A stretch of DNA of 64,000 nt. Source: Prorocentrum cordatum. Taxonomy: Eukaryota > Sar > Dinophyceae > Prorocentrales > Prorocentraceae. The notes below the pieces were generated by a model. The model did no database searches. It saw nothing but the letters and a program-made list of their open reading frames with translations, and had not been told where the DNA came from. Position numbers and translations under genes: made by a program. The DNA is taken from NCBI GenBank assembly GCA_963575745.1, contig CAUYUJ010013847.1:326001-390000 (forward strand). The letters run 5' to 3'. Positions 33,421 through 46,001 of the stretch are shown here, one piece after another (within the stretch, counting starts at the first letter, position 1; each line of letters opens with the position of its first letter).

Positions 33421-35148
33421 GAGGAGGTCCTACTTTGAGTGGGATGGGGAAGAGAGGGAGGAGTGTAGGAGGAGAAGGAGGAATGAGGTCCGAGGCGTCT
33501 AAGTAATAACAATAACCCCATCTTAGGATATAGGGAACAGCAACAGACTCATCCTTTGGATATGGGGTGAAACTGGTCCTCACGCTCCTTCCCTTCGCAT
33601 CAGGTTTGTCCGCCGCGGGAGAGTATTTTTAGATGTTCATTATTTTCACTTGTAATCTGTACCATGGCCGTCCGTGTGTATGTGAATGTGCTCCCAGAGA
33701 AACGGTGCAGTGTTTGCCAGGCACTTACAGGCGCGCCGGAGAGCTTGTGGACTTGCGCTGTTCTCCTTTTTCAATTTTGGCGCCCGTGTCTTCGGTTGCA
33801 TTGGTTGGGATGTGAAATCCAGTATCGGCGCTAGTATACCCGTGGTCGACAATCGTTTTAGTCCGGCTTGCCCCCTTCCTATCCGTTTTAGTACCGCGCA
33901 AGCTGGGTTTATTTTGGGCAGAATGTGGTTTATTCTGGCCTAGTGCCCCCTCAATTGTGATCAAAAAAAGTTCAACTTTTCCACGAGCCTCCCAGGCATC
34001 ACCTGCTAACGGTTCCCGCCGTGCTGCTTCCCGTAGCCTCGCCGTACGAACATGGCAGGGGGCTGCGCCCGAAGGCCGCGGTCGCTGCGTCGGCAACGTT
34101 GTGCGGGCGCGTCGCGCCGGACTGCTGCCGCGGCGCCAGGCTGGGCGCTCTGCGTGTGCGCGGCGGCAGCGTTCGCCGGCGCGGCCCTGCCGCGCCTGCT
34201 TTCTGGCGGCCTGCAGGGTCGCGCGCGGACGACAGCGGGCTCGGCGCCAGCGGCTCCAGCAACCCACGCCAGGGGAAAGCGCCGTACGAGGTGCAGGATG
34301 CTAGCTTGAAGCGCATGGGTCCAGAGTTTTTTTTGGCTTTTCGGGCTCCTGGGTCCCTCTTAGGTTCCCGGGACCGTCAGAAACCGACTCGAGATGATGA
34401 CTTGGGCCTCGGGGAAAGTCCAGGGTCTGGATGACCCCCGTCCATCAGGACCCTTTTCCTTTATGGTGAGTGCACGATGGTACCCTACGGCGTGGGACAT
34501 TTGGAGTTGCGCGCTCTTTCTGGGCTTCGGGGAACCTTCCCGCGGCCACGGCAGGGCGCAGCCTGAAAGACTGGTCAGGACTGGCACTTTGGGAATGGTC
34601 AGCGGAGAGCGGATTCTGAAGGGTCGTCGTGAACCATGAAGGAAACGAAGGTTCTGAAAGCACATGGCTTTCTGTGCAGCGCAGGGCATTTCTGGTGTCC
34701 TCTACTGGGCCCTGGGGCCGCAAGGACACGGCTCGGGATGAGAAGCCGGCCCGGCGGATGCCTTAGAGATCCGGGCGTCGCACGTCTGTTCGCCCACAGC
34801 ATTTTCGCCTGGGGCTTCGGACCCCGAGACCCTTACGGATCGATGCGGCTCAAGAGATGCCTCAGAGAGAGGTGGGGTCGAGAGCTGTGGCGCTGATTTT
34901 GCACGATGTTGTGTGTGTTTTTTCGGACGATCTTGGCGGCTTTCGAGCAGGAGGAGGCCTCGTTCCCTGACACCTCCAGGCGAGTCGGCGCCGCCCACCG
35001 GCGATTTCCGCGCACTGGAGATAATAATAGAGATGCAGGGAGGGAGGTCCAGCGCCTACCCAAGAAATCTGCGAGCACCTCCGGATGTTGGTGTATATGT
35101 AGGCGTTGTTCATGATCATGCAGTATTTCGCCTCTGCAGAGGTGCAAA
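33421..35148. other. No gene recognised
   Basis: 33421-33960 is mixed. 33960-34310 is very GC-rich (Arg/Ala frames on both strands). 34310-35100 has only short frames. Just upstream of the next ATG is TTCGCCTCTGCAG-AGG, a possible acceptor, so the following gene may have a 5' non-coding exon here. Confidence 0.4.
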
Positions 35149-35928
35149 ATGGCGGTTAGCGGAGTACCCTCCGTGGCTGCACACTTCGCAACGCCCATCT
35201 ACCGCCGGCGCCTGCACAATGCCAGGGAGGTGGAGGAACTGAACTCCGAGATCATGGTCGAGGCGCAGCAACTCGTGAGCTTCGACGAAAGGGGTCTCCG
35301 ATGGTCTGGCAAGAATTATCCTGGTGGCTATACTTCCTTCGCAAGCATGGGCAGGCTTCACAAATTCTCGTCCACGTTTTCCAAGCTTGAGCGCTGGGCC
35401 AATCACCATGTGCGCTCGTTCGCCAAGTATTTGGAATTTGACGCTCTCGATGATCTGGTTATGACAGAGTGCTGGATAAACATCATGCCCGAGGGCACGC
35501 ATCATGGTCTGCATCTGCATCAGTGCTCCACGCTCAGCGGCACCTACTACGTGGAGACGCCGAGAGGCTGCTCTGGCATTCGATTCGAGGACCCACGACT
35601 GGACCGCACGATGGCTGCTCCGCCTCGTGCACACTCGGCGCGGCGCTCCAACAGGCAGGTGGTCGAGTACCCTGCTCGTGCGGGCGAGGTCATCCTCTGG
35701 GAGAGTTGGCTGCGGCACCAGGTTCAGCCAAATAGAGGATACCGAATCGGGAATAACTGCACAAGCAGAAACTTTCGGAGGTCCGCGCCGATTTTTTGTG
35801 TCGGCGGCGCTGGAGGAGGCCCAGCGCCCACCCAGAAGATCCGCGCGGCCTTCCGAAAGCTGCCACTTTTGGTTCTCCCAGGAGAGGGTGATCGCGTCAG
35901 CGTCAGTTTCAACTACCACTGGTGCTGA
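35149..35928 (+). CDS. 2-oxoglutarate/Fe(II)-dependent oxygenase, PF13759/TIGR02466-like
   Basis: Starts at ATG 35149. The N-terminus (FATPIYRRRLHNAREVEELNSEI) is typical of this family. The core has ECWINIMPEGTHHGLHLH, then SGTYYVETPRG and IRFEDPR. The distal His is in AGEVILWESWLRHQVQPN. The C-terminal strand is DRVSVSFNYHW, whose Arg would bind 2-oxoglutarate. Between QPNR and DRVSV sits a 48-codon insert of unrelated composition. It is bounded by AGAG-GATACC and CTCCCAG-GAG; removing 35738-35881 joins the two core strands in frame (a GA-AG intron with G after AG). Without it the protein is about 211 aa, near the usual length. Substrate unknown; relatives hydroxylate small molecules or proteins. 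This is the most intact single-domain gene in the window. Confidence 0.8.
   Translation: MAVSGVPSVAAHFATPIYRRRLHNAREVEELNSEIMVEAQQLVSFDERGLRWSGKNYPGGYTSFASMGRLHKFSSTFSKLERWANHHVRSFAKYLEFDALDDLVMTECWINIMPEGTHHGLHLHQCSTLSGTYYVETPRGCSGIRFEDPRLDRTMAAPPRAHSARRSNRQVVEYPARAGEVILWESWLRHQVQPNRGYRIGNNCTSRNFRRSAPIFCVGGAGGGPAPTQKIRAAFRKLPLLVLPGEGDRVSVSFNYHWC
35738..35881 (+). other. Probable in-frame GA-AG intron
   Basis: 144 nt, exactly 48 codons with no stop, so read-through gives an insert rather than truncation. Borders are AGAG-GATACC and CCCAG-GAGAG. GA donors are among the non-canonical sites known in dinoflagellates. Confidence 0.55.
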
Positions 35929-37939
35929 GCTCGTCCCCTCGACGCCTGCGGGCACCTTGCAGGCGGCCGCGGCCCAGTCCCCTACGAAGCCTGGCCGCCC
36001 CCGAGCTGCGACTTGCCGCCCCCCCAGCGCGTCGCCGCTGACCCGCCGCTGCGCTGGTGGCCGTCGGGCTCGGGCTCAGGCCGCTGCCGACGGCCATCGG
36101 CGGCGGGGGGCCCGGAAGCGCTGGTTGCTGCGGGCGCCTGGCCGGAGATACGGAGGCCCAGCTTCGAGCCCAGACCTCCGCCGTGTCGGGCCGCGGGCTC
36201 AACGGGCGGCGCTGGACGGCCTGCGGGCCGCGGGCTCGCCTGGCCCAGCTGGCCCTCGGGCCGTGGGGAGGGCGCCAGCCGTGGGCCAGCCGCGCTCTAC
36301 GGTGCAGGCCGCTGCGCGGCCGCGCGCGCGGGCCGAGGATTGGCGGCCCAGCGGCCCTCCCAAGGCGCTCGGCGGGGGCGCCTCGCCGCCCAGCGGCGGG
36401 CCGCGATGGGCCCCGACCTCCAGCGCCCTGAGCAAAAAGGCAAGGCGGAGGCTCCTCACCATTCTCGGCGTCCGGGGGCCGTTTCTCGGGCTCTGGGGGC
36501 CGTCGGAAAACGATATGGGGAGAAACACGCTGGTTCGCGAAGGCGAAGCAACGTTCGCTCCGCGTGCCCCCCGGCTTTTCTCTGCCTCCCGTGCTCTCTT
36601 CGTCCCTCTCCTGCTCTTGCCTTGCGTGCCGCAGCACTTTCAGGTTACAGGGGGGACCGCTTGTCGAAAGGTCGACGGGCGAGAGGTCCAGGGGCGACGT
36701 ATCGACACAGAAACCATGACGTCGGATGTCTTTGGAGGGCGGGCTCGCGGCGCACGACGTCTGGGCCTGTGCAGGATGTGTTTTGACCCGAGTCCCGAGG
36801 GGAGTCCAGCCGGGGCAGCGAGATGCCTCCCAGAGGCCTCCCGCCAGAGAAGCATCAAGCATCACAGGATATCATAGGTAACGAACGCATGCTTGGGGGT
36901 TGCACCGCCGCACGCGCCCGCCCCAACCGCAAGCATTAAGGCGCGAGATCCGCCTGGAGCGGCGTGCGCCGCAGCCTTAGGCACCGCCTTGATCTGGAGA
37001 AAAGCAGTGTATCCGAAGGGGCGAGGGGCTCCAGAAACATCCTTGGACTTCGAAAGTCCTGGAGCCTGCCTGCGTTTTGCACCGACGGGCACTGCGCGAC
37101 CCCTGTCTGCACCGAGCGCCGCCGCGCGTGTGTGCCTCTGCGACGTCCGCCGGGTCCCGCCCAGGCGCTCAGGCGTTCTTAGGCGTTCTGCGCCACTGAG
37201 CCCTCGGCGTCCAGCGCGACCGAGGAGGCAGCGCGACCATGACGATAGAGCGACGACGACCACCGACGACGTGCACCGACGACGTGCACCGACGACCCAC
37301 GGCCGACGACGATGACGACGTCTCCGTTTCCGAGGCTTTTGGGGCGTCTTTGGAGGTCCTCGTCGCCACGGCTTGGCGCAGCTCGAAACATTCGCCCAGT
37401 CTGCCTCTATGGAGGCCTCCATCTCCATCTGCGGACGAGGAAGGGGAAGCCTTCGGCGGTGCCCCCTGCATTATCGGTGCCTCCTGACGTGCTCTTCCCC
37501 AGTGCCCATTTGCATTATACATTCCCTGGAGGGTACGGTGAGTTTGGAGAATTTGTTGGTGACTGTGCTTGGCAGGCTTCTGCGGTTGGCCCGGGGCTGG
37601 GGTTCGATACGCTTGGTCTTCCAAGGGTCAGAACATTCGTCGCTGCGCTGCCCCAACCCCCTCGTGAAACTATGCGTATGAGCAGGAGTTAATCAGAGTT
37701 TGGTATAGTGAGCATGTCTCCTCCGCCCTTCACGCGAAGTACCATGCCTCTTTCTTCAGGCTTCGCTACGTCGCCCATATTGGCGCGTTGAGGTCCGTCG
37801 GACGAAGGAAACATTCAATCTCTGTATAGGGCATGATAGCACCCTGTAACCTTCTCCGTATCCCGCCACTGTGCAAGAATAGTGGGCGTAATGCACACTG
37901 AGCATTTCCGGGAGTAATCAATCACTGTTGGTTTCTAGG
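35929..37939. other. GC-rich non-genic DNA
   Basis: 35930-36440 is extremely GC-rich. Frames up to 457 codons exist on several frames of both strands, but they are compositional and overlap each other and the oxygenase gene. 37235-37330 is a short degenerate CGACGA(C/G) repeat. 37490-37940 is ordinary sequence. Confidence 0.45.
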
Positions 37940-38763
37940 ATGTGGGCCTCTTGGGGGCCTCTTTGGGCCCACTCGGTGACCTCTTAAGGGCCTCTTGTGA
38001 TTCCTTTGGGGGTCTCTTGTGGACCTCTGCGGTCACGAGGGGCTGCGAGGGCTACGAGGGCCGCTCATCCTGGGGCCACGAGGGCCGCTCATCCTCACGG
38101 ATGCCTCCCTCATTCCATCTAAGTGCCCTTATTTGGCAGGTTCCCGAGATGCGGGCACACGGGCAGTTCCTGCTCATGGGTATCGCCTGGTTCAGCCTTT
38201 TTCGCTTTGGTCCTAGCACCGTCTTAAGGGCCCAGTCTGGTCTTTTGTGGCCGGCCCGTGTGGTCTGGTTGGCCTAGTACGATCTCTTTCGGCATTGTGT
38301 TATGTGATACGACCTGCTCCGTGGCTGTCGCATATAGAGAGGATGAGCGAGACGAACACAACTGGGAGGAGCAGGAACAACAGACACGTTATTTTACGAA
38401 AACAGTGATGCATTCTTCTTCATGGCTTCCGAGAATCTCTACAGGTTTTCGCCTTCCTCTTGAGGTCCTCTGCCATCTGAGGGGCCTCTTATGCAGTCTT
38501 GGACGTTCGTTGGGGATTTGGAGCTCTCTTTGGGGCCTCGGGGGAGCGTTTGAGTCGCCCCCTGGGGGCCTTTTGAGGGGTTCTTTGGCAGTCCATCGGG
38601 TTTCTGTGACCTTTTTGAATGCCTCTTCGAGGCCCTTTTGGGACCTCTTGGGTTGTGTGTTGGGGCCTTTCTGGGGCGTTCTAGGGGTGTCTTGGGGGCT
38701 TCATGGGTTGTCTCGAGGGCCTCTTTGTGGGGTGGCATGGGGGTCTCCTGTGCCATTGCCTGA
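37940..38763. repeat. Imperfect GGGGCCTCTTG-type repeats
   Basis: 37940-38060 and 38455-38760 are irregular strings of GGCCTCTTGGGG words with 15-25 bp spacing, of the same style as 190-430. The minus-strand frame reads PRGPK-type low complexity. 38060-38455 has no gene. Confidence 0.6.
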
Positions 38764-39724
<961 letters not shown>

Positions 39725-40275
39725 AAAGAGTAGGGAGTAGTGTGTAGTAGGTAGTGAGTAGTGAGAAGTGAGTAGTGCGTAGTGAATAGTGATTAGTGAG
39801 TAGTGATTAGTGGGGAGTGAGTAGCGAGTAGGGCAGCGGGAGTAGGGAGTGGGGAGTAGTGGGTCGTGAATAGTGAGTGCTGAGTACTGAATTCCAAAGT
39901 AGTGAAAGTGAGTGGTGAATACTGATTAGTGAGTAGTGAGTAGCGAGTAGTGAGTAGTGAGTAGTGAGTAGTGAGCAGACAGTAGCGAATAATGAGTAGT
40001 GAGTAGGGAGCAAGGAGTAGGGAGTAGTGAGTAGTAAGTAGTGGGTAGTGAGTAGTGGGTGAAGAGTAAAGGGTAGTGAGTACTGAGTAGTGGGTAGTGC
40101 ATAGTGAGTAGAGAGTAGTCAGTTGTGCGTAGTGAGTAGTCAGTCGTGGGTAGTGTGTAGTGCGTAGTGACCAGTGAGTAGTGAGTAGTGAGTAGTGAGT
40201 AGTGAATAGTGAATAGTGAGAAATGAGTAATGAGTAGTGAGTAATGAGTATCACCACTCACTACTCACTATCGTA
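39725..40275. repeat. 7-bp (GTAGTGA)n array ending in an inverted junction
   Basis: About 530 bp of degenerate GTAGTGA/GTAGTGG units. At 40252-40272 the sequence turns to CACCACTCACTACTCACTAT, the reverse complement of the array, so the end can fold back. ORFs of the THYSLLTTH type are repeat translations. Confidence 0.95.
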
Positions 40276-40525
40276 TCCATTCCACTGCTTGTGGTAATTG
40301 TGGATAGCCGTGTTAATTTCCGCCCCGAGCCTGCTACACAGTTTCGACTCCGGGCACGCAGAAGCGGACAAATCGTGCCCCCCGTGGAGACCCGAAGGCG
40401 AAGACAGGGAGAGGGGGAAAACACGACATGTTATCACGGATGCTACTGCACACGCGCAGTGCCCTCCCAAAAGGCCACACTTTGTTGTGGCGTGCTGGGG
40501 CTCTCACCTAACGGGGACGGTTGCC
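40276..40525. other. Spacer
   Basis: Unique-looking DNA between two arrays. No gene recognised. Confidence 0.4.
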
Positions 40526-41535
40526 GAATATACGCCGGCACCGACTCCGGCGTCTACGCCAGCACCGTCGCCAACGCCGCAGCAGACACCGACGCAGGCG
40601 TCGACCCTGGCACCGACGCCGGCATCTACGTCAGCACCGTCGCCAGCACCGAAGCCGACACCGATGTCGGCGCTTACGACGGCACCGACGCCAGCGCCTA
40701 CGCCAGTGCCGTCCCCAGCTCCGACGCCGACACCGACGTCGGCGCCAACGCCAGCACCGACTCCGGCGCCTACCCCAGCACGGTTGCCATCACCGACGCT
40801 GACACCGAAGTCGGCACCGCCTCCAGCTCCGACGCCGGCGCCTACACCGGCACCGTCGTCAGCATCGAGGCCGATGCAAACGGCGGTGCCGACACCGACA
40901 CCGACGCCCGCACCTACGCCAACACCGTCGCCAACACCGGCGCCTACGCCAGCACCGACGCTAGCGCCTACGCCAGCACAGGCACCAGCACCGACGCCGA
41001 TATCGCCGTCGGCGCCTCCACCGGCACCGACACCGGCGCCTACACCAGCACCGTCGCCAGCTCCGACGCCGACATCGACGTCGGCGCCTACGCCGGCACC
41101 GACGCCGCCGCCTCCGCCAGCCTCGTCGCCAGCACCGTCGCCGACACCGTCGCTGGCGCCGACCCTGGTATCGAAACCGGCCAGCACTTACGTCAACATT
41201 ACCGCCAACAACGAAGCCAACACTGAAGTTGGCCCCGTCCACAGCACGGGCGCCAGCGCCAACGCCAACTCTGTCGCCAGCATCGACGCCGCCACCAACG
41301 GCGACGCCGACCCCAACACCGACGCCCGCACCTGCGCCAGCACCGTCGCCATCACCGACGCCGACACCGACGTCGGCGCCCCCGCCGGCACCGACGCCGG
41401 CGCCTACCCGAGTACTGTCGCTGGCACCGACGCCGACACCGCCGTCGGCGCCTACGTCGACACCGACGCCAGCGCCTACGCAAACACCGTCGCCTGCTTC
41501 GACGCCGACTCCGACGTCGGCGCCTACGCCCGCTT
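40526..41535 (+). repeat. Degenerate GC-rich array (CGCC/GACACCGACGCCGGCG), open in three frames
   Basis: A 6-bp-phased pattern with larger irregular units (CACCGACGCCGGCGCCTACG). It is open for 329 codons (TDADTDVGAYAGTDAG type) and 446 codons (APTPAPTPSPAP type) on + and 227 codons (GVGAGVGADV type) on -. One could be a PT-rich secreted-type protein, but there is no signal peptide, no domain and no frame preference, so I call it repeat. Confidence 0.7.
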
Positions 41536-41995
41536 AGCGCCCTCAGGACAACTCGCGTGGCCTTGGGACGCAGAGGGACCTTGGGAGTGTGATGTGGGTC
41601 GCTGGTTATGTGACCCAAGGTCATCTGATTTGGACTGAACGGGTGAGCAGCTACGAAGTGGCCATCTCGCAGGGTGGCCTCTCTTGGTTTACTGTAGACG
41701 GCAGTTTGAAGGGTCATTCCGATCGGGACACCACAGTACAGGGTTTTTTCTCGGTCCATACAGAAGGCGCGCTACGTCCAGATCTGGCCGCTGTCATATC
41801 TTGGTTGGCCATCTATGGGAGGTTCGGTCTTGACCATCTCCTGCCCAGTTCCCACGGCAGCGCCCACTCCGCATATTTGCTCAGACACCGGAGATGGAGA
41901 CGGAGATAAAGTGTAGGCCGATGGTGCCGAGTACGCGTCTTTTCCATCGTGGTTACCACAGAGACGTGAGTGAAATGGTTCCCCGACGCGCTCGC
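41536..41995. other. Spacer
   Basis: Mixed DNA between repeat arrays. No gene recognised. Confidence 0.4.
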
Positions 41996-42240
41996 TGACT
42001 CCCGCACGAACCAGCCCGCCGACTCCGTCGCCGACCAGCTCACCGAATCCCGCGACGACCACCTCGCCGACTCCCGCGCCGACCACCTCGCCGACCCCCG
42101 CGCCGATCTGCCCGCCGACTCCCGCATCGACCAGCTCACCGACTATCGCGCAAGCCAGCTCATCGACTCCCTCACCGACAAGCTCGCAGACTCCCGCACC
42201 AACCAGCTCGCCGACTCCAGCACCGTGACCAGCAGCTTCG
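41996..42240 (+). repeat. 24-bp tandem repeat, about ten units
   Basis: Degenerate units of CGCCGACTCCCGCACCAACCAGCT type. On + they read as 8-residue repeats (ADSRADHL, ADSRTNQL). Confidence 0.85.
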
Positions 42241-42899
42241 ACGTGGACACCGACGGGTCGGTCACACTCGAACCAACCTCCACGGCTAGTCAAGGAAAAA
42301 CACGGACGCCGGCACCGATTCCAGCACCAACGCCTGCGGCAGACCATAAGGCTCGGCATTGTATACGGCACTGCGTCTTCATCTCGTCCTGAACATCTTT
42401 ATGCACGACTAGGGGGGCCCGGCGTCGAGTTCCATGGGCGGCCAGCGCTCTTCGCCTCCCCCCTTTCTCCCCTCTTCGTAGTTTTTTGTTGTTGTTGTTG
42501 CTGGGCCGCTCAACCCGCAGGCGGGCTCGCCCTGTCCTTCCAGCCCCTCCTTGGCAGGGTTCGGGGAGTCATTGCTGTGCGCGCCCTGCAGCTATCATAT
42601 GTTCAGATCCTGCCATCTAGCTTGCTCGTGTGGGACCTTGTGCGTCGCCAGCTAAAGGCTGGATTGCGCGCGCGCGAGTTCGTCGCTATTCACTCCTCCC
42701 CCTGCTCGGCTCCCTCCTTCTCCTCTCCTTCTCCGCCCTCTGCCCCCCCCTCCCCGTCTCCGTTTTTTGCAGGTGGGTCCGAGGCTTTGCTTACTATCCT
42801 TCGTCCGTCCCCTAGCGGGGTCGGGGCTGCCGTCCCCTTGTTTCCTCGTCTCTCTCTGTTTCTGCCTCCTTCCTCTTGTTCTCGTCCTCTGCCCCCCCG
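42241..42899. other. No gene recognised
   Basis: Mixed to CT-rich DNA (42690-42770 and 42830-42900 are pyrimidine-rich). Confidence 0.4.
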
Positions 42900-43170
42900 G
42901 GCAAATGCAACGGAGAGGTTGCATTTGAGTCGTAATTTGCTCTTCATCTGTAGTGCCGCCCGTGTGCTGCTGTTCCCTGCTTTGGAATGGGGCCCAGGGG
43001 CGTGGGGTGCTCGGCGTGGTGCAACAAGGAGGTTGCATTTGAGACGCGGTGTATGCCTCATATGTAGTGCCAACCGTGTTCTGTTGCTCCCTGCTTTGGA
43101 AGGGGCCCAGGGGGCGTGGTGCGTTCGGCATGGTGCAACAGAGAGGCTGCGCTTGAGACGCGTCTTTTTC
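42900..43170. repeat. ~115-bp tandem repeat, about 2.3 units
   Basis: GCAACGGAGAGGTTGCATTT at about 42905 recurs with changes at about 43020 and 43135, each followed by GTAGTGCC...CTGTT and CCCTGCTTTGGAA...GGGGCCC. Confidence 0.85.
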
Positions 43171-43239
43171 CCAGCCGACCTGTGTTGTTGGTCTTCGTTT
43201 TGAAGAGACGGTCCTTTCCTCCTCTCCTCCTCTTCCCAC

Positions 43240-45012
43240 TCCTCCTCCGCGCGCCCATTTCGGCGCAACCCTCGCGCGTTTCGCGGCCCCGTAGGGAGCT
43301 CCGCCGACGGTCCCAGTGGGTGTGCCCGCATGCGTCCCGCACGCCCATGTCGGCACACCCCTCGCGCGTTTCGTGGCCCCATAGGGAGCTCCGCCGAAGG
43401 TCCCAGTAGGTGTGCCCGCGCGCGTCCCGCACGCCCATTTCGGCACACCCCCTCGCACGTTTCGTGGCCCCATAGGGGGCCCCACCGAAGGTCCCAGTGG
43501 GTGCGCCCGCATGCGTCCCGCGCATCCATTTCGGCACACCCTCGCATATTTCGTGGCCCCATAGGGAGCCCCACCGAAGGTCCCAGTGGGCGTGCCCGCA
43601 TGCGTCCCGCACACCCATTTCATCGCGCCCTTTGCATATTTCGTGGCCCCATAGGGGGCTCCGCCGAAGGTCCCAGTGGGTGTGCCCGCATGCGTCCCGC
43701 ACACCCATTTCGGCGCACCCCTCGCACGTTTCGTGGCCCCATAGGGAACTCCACCGAAGGTCGCAGTGGGTGTGCCCGCATGCGCCCCGCACGCTAATTT
43801 CGGCACACTCCTCGCACGTTTCGTGGCCCCATGGGGAGCTCCACCGAAGGTCCCAGTGGGTGTGCCCGCATGCGTCCCGCACACACACATTTCGGCACAC
43901 CCCTCGCACGCTTCGTGGCCCCATAGGGGGCCCCACCGAAGGTCCCAGTGGGTGTGCCCGCATGCGTCCCGCACACCCATGTCGGCACACCACTCGCATA
44001 GTTCGTGGCCCCATAAGGGGGCCCCACCGAAGGTCCCAGTGGGTGTGCCTGCATGCGTCCCGCACGCCAATTTCATCACACCCTTCACATATTTCGTGGC
44101 CCCATAGGGGGCCCCACCGAAGGTCCCAGTGGGTGTGCCCGCATGCGTCCCGCGCACCCATGTCGGCACAACCCTCGCACGTTTCGTGGCCCCATAGGGA
44201 GCTCCGCCGAAGGTCCCAGTGGGTGTGCCCGCATGCGTCCCGCACACACATTTCGGCACACCCCTCACACGTTTCGTGGCCCCATGGGGAGCTCCACCGA
44301 CGGTCCCAGTGGGTGTGCCCGCATGCGTCCCGCACACACATGTCGGCACACCCCTCGCACGTTTCGTGGCCCCATAGGGAGCTCCGCCGAGGGTCCCAGT
44401 GGGTGTGCCCGCACGCGTCCCGCACGCCCATTTCGGCACATCCCTCGCATATTTCGTGGCCCATATGGGGGCGCCACCAGAGGTCCCAGTGGGTGTGCCC
44501 GCATGCGTCCCGCAAACGCATTTCATCGCACCCTTCGCATAATTCGTGGCCCCATAGGGAGCTCCACCGAAGGTCCCAGTGGGTGCGCCCGCATGCGTCC
44601 CGCACACTCATTTCGGCACACCCCTCGCACGTTTCGTGGCACCATAGGGAGCTCCACCGAAGGTCCCAGTGGGTGTGCCCGCATGCGTCCCGCACACCCA
44701 TTTCGGCACACCCTTCGCACGTTTCGTGGCCCCACAGGAAGCTCCACCGACGGTCCCAGTGGGTGTGCCCGCATGCGCCCCGCACACCCATTTCGGCACA
44801 CCCCTCGCACGTTTCGTGGCCCCATAGGGAGCTCCACCGAAGGTCCCAGTGGGTGTGCCCGCATGCGCCCCGCACACCCATTTCGGCACACCCCTCACAC
44901 GTTTCGTGGCCCCATACGGAGCTCCACCGAAGGTCCGAGTGGGTGTGCCCGCATTTGTCCCGCACACACATTTCGGCACCAATTTCGCGCGTTTCGTGGA
45001 TCCCATAGGGAG
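43240..45012. repeat. 90-bp tandem array, about 20 units
   Basis: Units CCATTTCGGCACACCCCTCG / CACGTTTCGTGGCCCCATAG / GGAGCTCCACCGAAGGTCCC / AGTGGGTGTGCCCGCATGCG with few changes. Starts of GTTTCGTGG at 43278, 43368, 43459, 43548 and 43638 give the 90-bp step. As 90 is divisible by three, frames up to 690 codons are open on both strands, giving 30-residue repeats in several unrelated versions. Confidence 0.97.
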
Positions 45013-46001
45013 CTCCGCCGAAGGTCCCCGTGGCGCAGTCCGCACGCGTCTCCCCCGCCCAGTTCACCTCCGTCGGAGGCCGTCGGAGTTCCGCGCCTCC
45101 CTCGCCCGTCGTCGCTCTGCCCAGCGGCAAAAGCCTTGCCCGCTATCAGCCAGCCAGCTAGCTCTCTTTGCTGCGCGCAGCGGACGACCCGCGCGCGTCG
45201 CTGGGACCCTTCTGGGGCGAACTGCGCGCGTCGCTGGGACTCCGCGTTGCGCTGCGCCCGCAGCTTTGGACCTTTGAGTGCGCGGGCAAAGAGGGAGTCA
45301 AATATGGGGAGGAAGCGGGCGCGATCCTCGCGGCGGCGTCGCGGCGCGCGGGCGATGCCGTCGGGGAGTCCCGGGGAAGCTCCTTGCGGCGGCCACGCTC
45401 AGCGTCACGAGTACTCAGAGGCAGTCATTCACAAACTATTAGGATTCATATACAATTGCACCATGCATTGGCATACTCGCATTCATGCACGTAGACTCGC
45501 TCGCACGCAGATTCATTCACAGTCAGGCGCACTCGCGCTCAGACTCACCCGCGCTCAGTCTCCCTACGTACTCAGATCAATCGTTTTCGTTCGCGTTGTG
45601 TACCGCGCCATTCATTTCGGCACACCACTAGCACGGTTCGTTGCCCCATAGGGATCACCACCGAACAAGGGAATCACAATTGCCGTACTCGCACCTGCAT
45701 ATGGTTGGGTCCTTCGTCTGGCGAATTCTTTATCTGTGGTGTCATTTGCTATTTTTCCCACATCCAAAGTGGGGTTCTTGTTTTCTCTGCGCACCCTCCG
45801 CGCAGGATCTCCTCCTCCTCCTCCTCCTCCTCCCTCTCCTCTGCTCTTCTTTGCTTCCTCCTCCGCACCATCATAACCATCACCATCACTCCCTCCCCAC
45901 TCATCATCATCATCGCCATCAGCATCACCATCACCATCGCACGATCACTGACCATCATCGGCATCGAACGATCATCATCATCATCATCATCACTACTCGC
46001 T
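45013..46001. other. Spacer with TCC and CAT microsatellites
   Basis: 45013-45800 has no gene; one partial unit-like phrase (TTTCGGCACACCACTAGCACG) recurs at 45616. 45808-45850 is (TCC)n and 45865-45995 is CAT/CAC-rich. Confidence 0.5.

Noticed and set aside
35504-36877. 457-codon ORF overlapping the oxygenase gene in another frame
   Set aside because: Arg/Ala/Pro-rich GC composition and overlap with a gene that has clear family motifs.
39725-40262. Telomeric repeat
   Set aside because: The heptamer is GTAGTGA-like and degenerate, not TTTAGGG or a known variant.
42652-45130. Minus-strand ORFs of 651 and 690 codons and plus-strand ORFs of 503 and 532 codons
   Set aside because: They are different frames of the same 90-bp array; none has non-repeat domains beyond the array.
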